The translations under genes and the position numbers were made by a program. This document shows, in pieces, positions 1-8,218 of a stretch of DNA of 64,000 bases; position 1 is the stretch's first letter; every line of letters starts with the position of its first letter. The stretch covers positions 1,984,001 to 2,048,000 of the forward strand of contig NZ_PRDL01000001.1 in NCBI RefSeq assembly GCF_015182315.1, given 5' to 3'. The notes beneath the pieces are model-generated. The model had not been told where the DNA came from and made no database searches. It saw only the letters and a list, made by a program, of their open reading frames with translations. The stretch comes from Cellvibrio polysaccharolyticus. GTDB lineage: Bacteria; Pseudomonadota; Gammaproteobacteria; Pseudomonadales; Cellvibrionaceae.

Positions 1-267
1 TTGGAATGGATTACTGCCGGTGAAATTGGCATTCCAGCCATTGGTCATTTGGTTGTTCTGGTAATGCCAGGAAACATTCCAGCCGTTGATGGTTTGCGCC
101 GAATTATTGGTAATACGAATATTGGCGGTGTAACCGGTGCTCCATTCGTTGGAAATACTATAGGTGCAGTCGGCAGTTTGTGCGTGCGCAAAAGGTGTGG
201 CAATTAGCCCTGCAAGCAGCCAAAGCGCGGGCGTAATCAATGCATATCGACGTGCTGAATTTATCAT
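1..267 (-). CDS. Secreted CBM2 (cellulose-binding) protein, N-terminal part only
   Basis: The reading frame opens with an ATG at 267 and is still open at base 1, so only the first 89 codons are present. A GGAG ribosome binding site lies about 6 bases upstream. The product starts with a Sec signal peptide: basic residues (SARR), a hydrophobic core, and a likely cut after AHA near residue 29. A family 2 carbohydrate-binding module follows, with a Cys near its start, SNEW, ITNNS, and the exposed Trp residues of NGWNV and NGWNAN. This is the same module as in the next three enzymes. The catalytic part lies outside the window, so the enzyme class cannot be stated. Other cellulases in this block also put CBM2 first, so a glycoside hydrolase is likely (inference). 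It is co-oriented with the GH6 gene upstream but separated from it by a terminator. Confidence 0.85.
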   Translation of the reverse strand, partial: MINSARRYALITPALWLLAGLIATPFAHAQTADCTYSISNEWSTGYTANIRITNNSAQTINGWNVSWHYQNNQMTNGWNANFTGSNPFQ

Positions 268-332
268 GTTTTTTCTCCATGGCTCTGTGCGCTTTTGTCA
301 AAGAGCGAGCCTTCAGTCATGAGTTTTGTGTA

Positions 333-371
333 ACAAAAAAACGGAAACCAGCGGCGAAGTGCCGCTGGTTG
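333..371 (-). terminator. Rho-independent terminator after the GH6 gene
   Basis: On the minus strand a 10-bp perfect stem (346-355 with 361-370, loop of 5) is followed after three bases by a run of T (the A run at 335-341 on the plus strand). It lies 44 bases past the GH6 stop codon. Confidence 0.85.
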
Positions 372-414
372 TTTTCATCCCTGAAGCTGACTTTCCTTGT
401 ACACGGAAGCCGCG

Positions 415-2274
415 TTATTGCAGTGGCGGGTAAGCATTTTGCAGCAGAATATCAAAGGCTTCATGGAACCAGCGACCGGCATGAGGTGCGCCTGGAATGG
501 CACCGGTCAGCGTTCCATTCACGGTAGTGAAGGTGGGGTCACAGAAACGGTCAAACCCTTTGGCCGGATCAACCGGATCAATAATCCCGGCGGATGCAAC
601 ACCATCAGACTCACCCGGTGGTTTCACCCACACGTAAGCATCAATACCTGGCTCCGGCGCTACGGTTGGGCGTTCGCCAATACCGCCATACTGATTACAC
701 CAGTTACCGCGATGTACACGGCCATCGACTTTGGAGTTGTTCACGAACACATCGAGAATATTGCTGGTTGATGCAACGGTAGGACGGTTGGGGCCGCCCC
801 AGCCATTACGTGAGGTATCTACCAGCATGCCAATGGTGCTCGGGAAGCCCAACTGGATCATGCGGTTGCGCCAGGCTTGTACAAAGCTCACTTCACTGAA
901 ATGGTAATTCCACTCGTAGAAGGTTGCCGAGCGCACCGGGTTGCCGCCACCTGGCATGGTGCTGTTGACCAGTGAGTCGAGGAACGGCTCGCGCAGCGGT
1001 GTGTAACCGGCGGTGTTGGACACAAAACCGGCAATGCTATCGACGCCTTTTTCTGCACCTTTAATGGCATTGGCAATCAGCGTTGATGCCTGGGTGAAGT
1101 TGTTCTCCCAGCCCAACCAGCCGGAGTGGCCGATATCAATATAGCTGTAGACGTTTGGCAATTTACCCAGCTCTGTCAGGGTGTGACGGGTACCATCAAC
1201 GTATCCACCTGGGCCCGCTGCTTCCTGACATACCGGGTTGGAAATGTTGGTCACCAGATTCGGTAGGGAATCCGGCTCAATAATCGCAATGATACGAATA
1301 TCGCGGTAGTCCGGATCTGAAAGGATGTCGACGATCGGTGCGATGTACTCATTTTTATAACGGTTGAAACCGTCTTCTCTGATGAGCAATTCACCGTTGG
1401 ATGCCAGCGCATGGCAATCGCGGTTGGGCAAATCATAAATAACCACCTGGAACAGGTTGGCGCCCTGATCCAGCGCTGCATCCAGATGCTCGCGAAGGCC
1501 CAGTTGTGATGGATCTTGTGGCGCAATCGCGCCAATGCGATCCATCCATACCGCTGTGCTCACATCAGCAATAGCGGCGCCGCCAGAGGCGAGTGCATTT
1601 GCTGCCCAGTCCTGGTTGATATACCAGTTAGCGCCCACAAAGGGGTTGTCCATGCGATCACTCCAGTCGCCGGGATTGCCTGGTGTGCTGCTGGAAGATG
1701 CACTGCTTACCGAGCTTTGCGAACTCACTGAACTTTCCGAGCTGGCCGAGCTGGCCGAGCTTTCCGAACTCACCGAACTTTCTGAACTGACAGAGCTTTC
1801 GGAGCTTACAGAACTTTCTGAACTGCTTGAGCTTGATGAAGCGCTGGAAACAGGCGTGCTGCTAACGCTGCTGGAACTTTGCGCGCTGCCGCATACATTC
1901 CCCGTTACCGTCGGAATTTCAGCAGTGCCGGTTGGTTTTATTCCCTGAAAACCGAACTCGGCGGTCTGGCCCGGTTGAATGGTTCCGTTCCAGCCCAGGT
2001 TGGTTGCGTTGTAAGGATTACTGCCGGTGACATTGGCATTCCAGCTGTTGGTCACCTGGGTGGCGGTGTTGTATTGCCAGCCTACCTGCCAGTTGTTAAT
2101 GGCGGTGGTGCCGGTGTTGGTAATACGCACCAACCCCGTAAAACCGCTACCCCACTCATTACTGACCAGATACTGACAATTGGCTGACTGTGCCAGGACG
2201 GCCGGGGAGGCCGCCATCAGTCCGAGGCTTAGCAATGCTGCCAGGCCGAGCCCATGCTTTTGTTGAACGATCAT
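415..2274 (-). CDS. cel6A: GH6 cellulase (Cel6A-type) with N-terminal CBM2
   Basis: Secreted beta-1,4-glucanase of glycoside hydrolase family 6, which releases cellobiose by an inverting mechanism. Order of parts in 619 residues: signal peptide (1-28, cut after VLA), CBM2 (about 31-130), serine-rich linker (about 131-200), GH6 barrel (about 205-619). Family signatures are intact: YDLPNRDC with Asp286 and IIEPDSLPN with Asp335 (the expected catalytic acid), VDTSRNGWGG, and WVKPPGESDG with Glu555 and Asp557. The domain order and signatures resemble the bacterial processive GH6 enzymes and Cellvibrio japonicus Cel6A. Whether it is exo- or endo-acting depends on loop length and cannot be settled here. 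The start has an AAGGAG site 8 bases upstream. It is divergent from the LPMO gene across a long regulatory gap. Confidence 0.93.
   Translation of the reverse strand: MIVQQKHGLGLAALLSLGLMAASPAVLAQSANCQYLVSNEWGSGFTGLVRITNTGTTAINNWQVGWQYNTATQVTNSWNANVTGSNPYNATNLGWNGTIQPGQTAEFGFQGIKPTGTAEIPTVTGNVCGSAQSSSSVSSTPVSSASSSSSSSESSVSSESSVSSESSVSSESSASSASSESSVSSQSSVSSASSSSTPGNPGDWSDRMDNPFVGANWYINQDWAANALASGGAAIADVSTAVWMDRIGAIAPQDPSQLGLREHLDAALDQGANLFQVVIYDLPNRDCHALASNGELLIREDGFNRYKNEYIAPIVDILSDPDYRDIRIIAIIEPDSLPNLVTNISNPVCQEAAGPGGYVDGTRHTLTELGKLPNVYSYIDIGHSGWLGWENNFTQASTLIANAIKGAEKGVDSIAGFVSNTAGYTPLREPFLDSLVNSTMPGGGNPVRSATFYEWNYHFSEVSFVQAWRNRMIQLGFPSTIGMLVDTSRNGWGGPNRPTVASTSNILDVFVNNSKVDGRVHRGNWCNQYGGIGERPTVAPEPGIDAYVWVKPPGESDGVASAGIIDPVDPAKGFDRFCDPTFTTVNGTLTGAIPGAPHAGRWFHEAFDILLQNAYPPLQ
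1675..1878 (-). repeat. Serine-rich linker repeat inside the GH6 gene
   Basis: About 68 codons between CBM2 and the GH6 domain are nearly all Ser with spaced Glu, Val and Ala. A 5-codon unit (SSVSS/ESSVS register) is tandemly repeated. At DNA level it appears as repeated gaactttc/cgagctt blocks. Such linkers act as flexible, often glycosylated spacers between binding module and catalytic domain. The repeat is likely to vary in length between strains. Confidence 0.85.
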
Positions 2275-2301
2275 GGTAATTCTCCTTATTTTTTTGATAA
2301 A

Positions 2302-2320
2302 GCCGACAAAGGTTGTCGAC
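2302..2320. promoter_or_regulatory. Inverted repeat in the GH6 leader (candidate operator)
   Basis: Arms GCCGACAA and TTGTCGAC flank a 3-base centre and pair at 7 of 8 positions. The element lies about 28-46 bases upstream of the GH6 start codon, just ahead of its ribosome binding site. It could be a repressor site or a short 5' UTR hairpin. No matching copy was noticed upstream of the LPMO or GH74 genes. Confidence 0.35.
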
Positions 2321-2475
2321 CCTGATAAGCGCTCCCAAGCCTCTCTTCATGACAAAGCCCGCTCAGCCTGAGCTGTTTTTTCCGGTGTCATTCCTCCCTG
2401 AATTGCGAGCGCAGAGTGGGGAACGTCATGCTCCCCCGGGTTGTTATTCCACACACAATCCCGTTTTCGTTGTGT

Positions 2476-2557
2476 CGCCCTCTGGCGGCGCAAGGAGAAC
2501 CGGACTGCAGAAAGTACCCCGCCTGCTGGCGGGGTCGAAGCCGGGCATTGCGCCCGG
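2476..2557. other. Cluster of three short hairpins
   Basis: Three stem-loops sit within 82 bases: a 4-bp stem at 2476-2487, a 7-bp perfect stem with a 4-base loop at 2517-2534, and a 6-bp perfect stem with a 5-base loop at 2541-2557. No T tract follows on either strand in terminator position, so this is not a simple terminator. It could be a structured RNA, a REP-like element or gene debris. Confidence 0.4.
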
Positions 2558-3528
2558 AAAAAACGATGACTGCGAACTTGTTTGGGTAAGGCAACCTGCT
2601 GCCGCATTGGCTAAAACGGGCTCCGGCGTGTTTTTCATCGGTGTTACCGCTAAAAGTCATTGCGAGTGCTCTTGGTGTTTTTGAAAGACAGCGCTGTCAT
2701 TTTTTGTTGTTTTAAAGGGGTATATTTAATTTCTCTGTAAATTTTTCAAGGGGTTTTTCGAGCTTCAGTTATTTCGTTTTTTTTAAAATAATGATTTTTT
2801 CGTATTTATTTTTATAAAAATGTTTTTCTCGTCGGAGAAATGTTTTCCAAATTAATCCCGGTTGCGTTTCAAGCTAATTTAAATTTTTTTGAAAAACAAA
2901 TTAAATTAATGTCTTTTATTTTTGGTGAGAAGTAGAGCACATTTTTCTGGTGATTTAATTTTTTAGATTTGTTGCTTATTGGTAACTATTTTCTGTGTTT
3001 TATTTTTTAATAAAAATTTTATAAATTTTACTTTTGTTTTTTCTAAAAGATTTGAATATTAAATAGCTATATTGAAATGAAAACCTATTTCCAAAGTGAA
3101 TTCAGTTGTTGCGATTTTTGTTTTTTAAGTTCGCTAGTAAAATTGGGTAATTGGGGTTTTTAAGCGTTTTATTTTTTATGCTTTACTTTGTTGTGATGTG
3201 TTTTTTATTGGTAAAAATTGATCTTGTCGCAGGAATGGATTTTTTTCGAGTTTTACGTCGTGTTGCAATTCATGGGTAAATGCTTTGAAGTGTGTCGGAA
3301 GATTTTATTGGCTAAATAACATTCGAGTCTGGTTGTTTTTATCCTGAACCGGAATATGGCTGTAAGTTTTGGCTAAAAAGTAGTTGTTTGAAAATAATGG
3401 CTTAAAGTGAATTATTAAAACCCTTTCCCTCGTGTGAAAATCTGATTTACGTAAGATTCTGTTGTTTTGTTTCATCGGGATCTTGCACTCCACCCTGCAT
3501 TGAAAAAAATATTGGTAAGGAGTCTGGT

Positions 3529-5199
3529 ATGAGAATCAAAAAACTGGCGCTCACAATGACAGCGCTGTCTATCTCTGCGGCAACTCTCGGGCACGGTTTG
3601 ATTTCCGAGCCGCCTTCACGCAATTGGCTTTGTGGCGCCACCACAAAACCCCATGAAGCTTCACCCACCTCGGCCTGTGGCCAGGCCTTTGCGGGCGATA
3701 TGAATGGTGGCTATCAATTTATGAGTGTGCTTACCCACGATGTGGGTCGAAAAGGGGTAACGCCTTTGCCAACCCATGTGTGTGGTTTTGATAGCGAAAC
3801 CTGGAATGGTGGTGCCACGCCCTGGGATAAAGCCATCGATTGGCCAACCAATGCCATGACGGCTGGCCCCAAAACCATTACCTGGGATATTTCCTGGGGG
3901 CCACATTACGATGACACAGAAGAATTCCGTTACTGGATTACCAAGCCGGATTTTCAATTTCAGGTGGGGCAGGCCTTAACCTGGAATGATTTTGAAACAG
4001 AAGCCTTCTGCGTTATTAATTACGATGATAAAAATCCCACTGCCAATCCCAATGCCATTCCGGATAAAGGCAACGCTTTATTTCACACCGTTTGTGATAT
4101 TCCGCAGCGTACCGGGCGCCATGTTATTTATGCCGAGTGGGGGCGGAATCAGTGGACTTACGAGCGCTTTCACGGCTGTATAGATGCCTCATTCAGCGGC
4201 GGTAGTGAGCCCAACCCTGTGGTTGCCAATATCAGTGCGACACCATCCGGTAACAGTTTTACCGGCGCGGGAACTGTTGCCTTAAGTGCTGCTGCGTCCA
4301 CCGGCAACAATCTCGTTTATCAGTGGAGTATTGATGCGGTTAATCCGGCACTGTACAGCTTGTCGAGTACTACCGCCGCCAATACCACATTAACGCTTGC
4401 CAATCCGCAAGCCGAAAGCGCGGTAACGGTTCGCTTATTGGCCTCATCGGGCGGATCTGTCAGCAATGCTGCTTTCACGATCACGCACTCTCCCGATGTT
4501 GCTGGTAATTGGGCTGATCTGGGGGCACTCACACCCATTGCTCGTACCCTGGAAGCGGGAGACAAAGTCAATTTGCGTTTTGTGCGCCAAAACGGACAGG
4601 ACGTGTATGTTCCATCGACTCCGCTGGATATTAACGCGGCGAATCAGGGAGCCGCTGAGTGGACGTATGCGTTGGCTCAGGCGGTCAATCTCGCCGCAGC
4701 GGATGTGCAGGTGGGGGCGCTGGATAGCAATGACAATGTTAATCCGGTGCAAAGTGCCACGGGTAATCGTATTTATGCCCAGCTGCCCTCTGATTACGCC
4801 AACGTGTATTTGAATATTCAGCAAGGCAGCAGCAGTTCTTCCTCCAGCAGTACCTCGTCAGCCTCCAGTGCCAGCTCGGTTGTGCCATCTCCTGGCGGCA
4901 ACTGTGAGTACATTATTAGTAATGAATGGAACACCGGTTTTACCGCGACCATTCGTATCACCAATAAGGGTACAACGGCCATCAATGGCTGGACGGTGAA
5001 TTGGGCGTATGCCGATCAATCCCGCGTCAGCAACGCCTGGAATGTGAATTTTTCCGGTGAGAATCCTTACGCTGCCAGTAACCTGGGGTGGAATGCCGCT
5101 ATTCAACCGGGTGACAGTGTGGAATTCGGCTTCCAGGGCACCAAAGGCGCTGGCTCGGCAAGCACACCGGTCGTTACCGGTAATGTTTGCGGCTCATAA
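3529..5199 (+). CDS. AA10 lytic polysaccharide monooxygenase with C-terminal CBM2
   Basis: Secreted copper enzyme that oxidatively cleaves crystalline polysaccharide; CBM2 points to cellulose. Signal peptidase cleavage after TLG would expose His22, the required N-terminal His of the copper brace. His126 (SWGPH) is the likely second ligand, and CIDASF (Phe222) fits the usual axial position. Layout of 556 residues: AA10 (22-222), an Ig/PKD-like stretch (about 232-320), a domain I cannot name (about 325-430), a Ser linker (433-455) and CBM2 (459-556). This is longer than the simple AA10-linker-CBM2 form. The ATG is preceded by TAAGGAG. It lies 143 bases upstream of the GH74 gene, with a strong terminator between them, so the two are probably separate transcripts. 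Confidence 0.92.
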   Translation: MRIKKLALTMTALSISAATLGHGLISEPPSRNWLCGATTKPHEASPTSACGQAFAGDMNGGYQFMSVLTHDVGRKGVTPLPTHVCGFDSETWNGGATPWDKAIDWPTNAMTAGPKTITWDISWGPHYDDTEEFRYWITKPDFQFQVGQALTWNDFETEAFCVINYDDKNPTANPNAIPDKGNALFHTVCDIPQRTGRHVIYAEWGRNQWTYERFHGCIDASFSGGSEPNPVVANISATPSGNSFTGAGTVALSAAASTGNNLVYQWSIDAVNPALYSLSSTTAANTTLTLANPQAESAVTVRLLASSGGSVSNAAFTITHSPDVAGNWADLGALTPIARTLEAGDKVNLRFVRQNGQDVYVPSTPLDINAANQGAAEWTYALAQAVNLAAADVQVGALDSNDNVNPVQSATGNRIYAQLPSDYANVYLNIQQGSSSSSSSSTSSASSASSVVPSPGGNCEYIISNEWNTGFTATIRITNKGTTAINGWTVNWAYADQSRVSNAWNVNFSGENPYAASNLGWNAAIQPGDSVEFGFQGTKGAGSASTPVVTGNVCGS

Positions 5200-5251
5200 T
5201 TAAGGCGTTTTCAAAATATCTTTTTTTATAAAGCAACAACAGGGATGTTGT

Positions 5252-5287
5252 AACGGAATATTCGCCAGCCCGAATATTCCGTTTTTT
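5252..5287 (+). terminator. Strong rho-independent terminator after the LPMO gene
   Basis: A 13-bp perfect stem (5252-5264 with 5271-5283) with a 6-base loop runs directly into a T tract (5282-5287). It separates LPMO transcription from the GH74 gene. Confidence 0.93.
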
Positions 5288-5342
5288 CAATAATAACCTT
5301 ATCAATTTTCGCTTTTAAAAATTTTTACATGGCGGAGTTTTT

Positions 5343-7928
5343 ATGAATATAAAAAATACCTTATCAACCTTGCTACTCGGTTTTTCGGTTGCGTCTCTTG
5401 GCTGGGCACAAACATCGGTGCCTTATCAATGGGACAGTGTGGCTATTGGCGGTGGTGGTTTTGTGTCGGCCATTGTGCCAAGTAAAACCGAGCCGGATTT
5501 GATTTATGCACGTACCGATGTCGGTGGCGCTTATCGTTGGGATGCCAGTAATGCGCGCTGGATTCCACTCACTGATTGGGTATCGGAAGAAGAGACCGGT
5601 TTTCTTGGCATTGAGTCTATCGCTACCGACCCACAGCAACCGAATCGGGTATATATGTTGGCGGGTATCAGTTATTTCAATAACGGTAAAACCGCCATTC
5701 TCCGCTCAACGGATTACGGACAAAATTTTTCAGTGCTGGATGTTACCAGCCAGTTTCGTGCTCACGGTAATGGCATGGGCAGACAAACCGGTGAAAAATT
5801 ACAAGTCGACCCGCTCAACAGTCAAATTTTATATGCAGGAACACGCTGGAACGGTTTATTTAAAAGTACCAATTATGGTTCAACCTGGACTCGTTTGAAC
5901 GGTTTGAATATTACAACCACACCGAATGAAAACGGAATCAGTTTTGTTGTGCTTGATGCATCTTCGTCCAGCGGCAGCCAAACGCAAACCTTGTATGTAG
6001 GGGTTTCCCGTTTTACCAGCCACGGTGCCAACCTATTTAAAAGCACCGACGGCGGCGCTACGTTTACCGCAATTACCGATGCGCCAACACAGAATATGCC
6101 GCAACGTGCTGTATTGGCGAGCGATGGTAATCTTTACGTGACTTATGCCGATGGCGCTGGACCACATGGACATTGGGCGGTGCCTGAACCCATGGAAGCA
6201 GGGCAGGTGTGGCGTTACAACACCGCCACCGGCGCCTGGACAAATATCACGCCGGCCGGTTTTACCCGTGGTTTTGGGGGCATCAGTATTGACCCGGCCA
6301 ATCCGGCACGGTTGGTGTTAAGCACCATCAACACCTGGATGCAGCAATACGACGCGGCGTATGGCGACCGCATTTTAATTTCAACCAACCGCGGTGCCAG
6401 TTGGACTGATGTTATTGATCGCGGTTTTGCCATGAACAATAACGGTATTCCCTGGATTAATGGCCATGCGATCCACTGGACCGGCTCCATTGAATTTGAC
6501 CCATTCAACGCCGGGCGGGTGTGGGTGTCATCCGGCAATGGTATTTTTAAAACAGAAAATATTAACAACACGCTGACCACCTGGGATTTCACCGTAAAAG
6601 GTCTGGAAGAAACGGTGCCGCTTGGTTTGGTCAGTGTTCCCGGTGGTCCGCTGGTTTCTGTGATTGGTGACTACGACGGATTCCGTCATACCGATGTACG
6701 CAGTTACGGACAAATTCATCAGCCCCGCATGGGCACTTCAACCGGCATTGCCGTAGCGGCGCAGAATCCGAATATTCTGGTGCGTGCCGGTGGCGGTGAT
6801 AATCCGGGTATGTACTACTCCACCGATATGGCGCTGAGCTGGACTCGCACTGCCACAATGAATGGCACCAATGGCCAGGTAGCGCTATCGGCCGATGGTG
6901 CGGTGTTGCTGCACAGCCCGGAGAACAGTTCCACCAGCTACCGCTCTACCAACGTTGGTGGCAGTTGGAGCGTCGTGTCAGGGCTCACTGCCAACAATGC
7001 ATTTCCGGTGGCAGACCCCATCAACTCACAACGTTTTTATGCCTACGACAATGGCCGTTTACTGGCGAGTAGCAATGGCGGCGTTTCTTTTTCTCAGGTG
7101 GGTACGCTGGCTTCCGGTGGCTCCAATGTTATTCGTGCGGCACCTGGTCGCGAGGGTGATATCTGGGTTGCACTTCACGGCGGCGGCCTGGCGCGCTCTG
7201 TGAATGGTGGTGTCAGTTTTACCACTATTTCCGGCGTGTCACATGCCGGGGCAGTCGGTTTTGGCAAGGAAGCGCCAGGCGCGAGTTATCCCGCTGTCTA
7301 TCTATGGGGCACAGTGGCGGGAGTGAAAGGTGTATACCGTTCAACCGACACAGGTGCCAGTTGGATGCGCGTAAATGACAACGATCACGAATATGGCGGC
7401 CCGGGTAATGGCCGTTTTGTCATGGGCGACCTGAATATTTTCGGTCGTGTTTACATGAGCACAGCCGGACGCGGCATTGCATTTGGTGAGCCTGCGGCTG
7501 GCGGTAGCAGCAGTTCGGTTTCATCGGTTAGCAGCCTGCCGGTGGTATCCAGCAGTAGTGTGAGCAGTGTCAGCTCTGCCATTGTCAGCAGCCATTCCAG
7601 TTCAACGTCCAGTGTCGCCAGCGGTTCGGGCAGTTGCCAATATGTCGTCACCAATGATTGGGGGAGTGGATTCAACGCCGCTATACGCATTACCAATAAT
7701 GGCAGCCAACCCGTCTCCGGCTGGCAGGTCAGCTGGCAGTTTGCTGATGCCACACGTATCAGCCACAGCTGGAATGGCGAGTTGTCTGGTAACAATCCTT
7801 ACACACTGACGCCGCTATCCTGGAATGCCACCATTCAACCGGGTACAACGCTGGAAGTTGGTCTGCAAGGCACAAAACCCGGCGGAGCGGCGAACATTCC
7901 CGTATTAACCGGCACCTTGTGCCAGTAA
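5343..7928 (+). CDS. gly74A: GH74 xyloglucanase with C-terminal CBM2
   Basis: Secreted endo-xyloglucanase of glycoside hydrolase family 74, an inverting enzyme built of two seven-bladed propellers. The 861-residue product has a signal peptide (1-22, cut after GWA), the GH74 region (about 25-720) with repeated Asp-box-like blade motifs (STDYGQNF, STDGGATF, STNRGASW), a Ser/Val linker (about 722-765) and CBM2 (about 766-861). The two catalytic acids expected for the family are visible: Asp59 in RTDVGGAYRW and the Asp pair 443/445 in GDYDGFRH. A GGAG site precedes the ATG. The symbol follows the C. japonicus naming. Specificity for xyloglucan over other beta-glucans is family knowledge. It would strip the xyloglucan coat from cellulose for the GH6 and LPMO enzymes. 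Confidence 0.92.
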   Translation: MNIKNTLSTLLLGFSVASLGWAQTSVPYQWDSVAIGGGGFVSAIVPSKTEPDLIYARTDVGGAYRWDASNARWIPLTDWVSEEETGFLGIESIATDPQQPNRVYMLAGISYFNNGKTAILRSTDYGQNFSVLDVTSQFRAHGNGMGRQTGEKLQVDPLNSQILYAGTRWNGLFKSTNYGSTWTRLNGLNITTTPNENGISFVVLDASSSSGSQTQTLYVGVSRFTSHGANLFKSTDGGATFTAITDAPTQNMPQRAVLASDGNLYVTYADGAGPHGHWAVPEPMEAGQVWRYNTATGAWTNITPAGFTRGFGGISIDPANPARLVLSTINTWMQQYDAAYGDRILISTNRGASWTDVIDRGFAMNNNGIPWINGHAIHWTGSIEFDPFNAGRVWVSSGNGIFKTENINNTLTTWDFTVKGLEETVPLGLVSVPGGPLVSVIGDYDGFRHTDVRSYGQIHQPRMGTSTGIAVAAQNPNILVRAGGGDNPGMYYSTDMALSWTRTATMNGTNGQVALSADGAVLLHSPENSSTSYRSTNVGGSWSVVSGLTANNAFPVADPINSQRFYAYDNGRLLASSNGGVSFSQVGTLASGGSNVIRAAPGREGDIWVALHGGGLARSVNGGVSFTTISGVSHAGAVGFGKEAPGASYPAVYLWGTVAGVKGVYRSTDTGASWMRVNDNDHEYGGPGNGRFVMGDLNIFGRVYMSTAGRGIAFGEPAAGGSSSSVSSVSSLPVVSSSSVSSVSSAIVSSHSSSTSSVASGSGSCQYVVTNDWGSGFNAAIRITNNGSQPVSGWQVSWQFADATRISHSWNGELSGNNPYTLTPLSWNATIQPGTTLEVGLQGTKPGGAANIPVLTGTLCQ

Positions 7929-8129
7929 GTAGAGGTTCAATAAAGCGGTAAAAATCGACTCCAGTGGCCTGTTTAAAGGGTAACAACGTCAACCGTGCAC
8001 AATGCGAATTTGGCGTCGGAGCATTATTTCAAAATGAGCAAGCCATGGACGGTTTGTGCAAGCTAAAGGGATTTTATTAATGTGTTTTGAAGTAACCCCT
8101 GCTGTAGTCGAGGTATTGTTTAATAACGG

Positions 8130-8156
8130 GAACCGGCTCTTGTGGCCGGTTTTTTA
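8130..8156 (+). terminator. Rho-independent terminator between GH74 and the DUF4380-like gene
   Basis: Stem AACCGGC/GCCGGTT with a 7-base loop is followed by six T. It sits about 200 bases past the GH74 stop and 63 bases before the next start. It could end the GH74 transcript or a short leader/small RNA from the 7929-8130 interval. Confidence 0.8.
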
Positions 8157-8218
8157 TTGCAGTAAGGTTCATCTCCTTCTTTTTAGCTAATACCTTGGCA
8201 CCGTCAGGAAAAAAATAA

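Larger units (their letters stand above)
2275..3528. other. 1.25-kb divergent intergenic region, GC-rich then AT-rich
   Basis: This gap separates the divergently transcribed GH6 and LPMO genes. Bases about 2340-2690 have ordinary GC content with several hairpins and overlapping short ORFs on both strands, none with a recognisable product. Bases about 2690-3500 are strongly AT-rich with many T and A tracts and no credible ORF. Promoters for both enzymes should lie here. The A/T tracts suggest intrinsically curved, possibly nucleoid-protein-bound DNA (inference). Confidence 0.6.

Noticed and set aside
2313..2684. Overlapping ORFs on both strands in the GH6/LPMO gap
   Set aside because: None has a ribosome site, family match or consistent codon use; several overlap one another. 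Kept only as a note on the gap.
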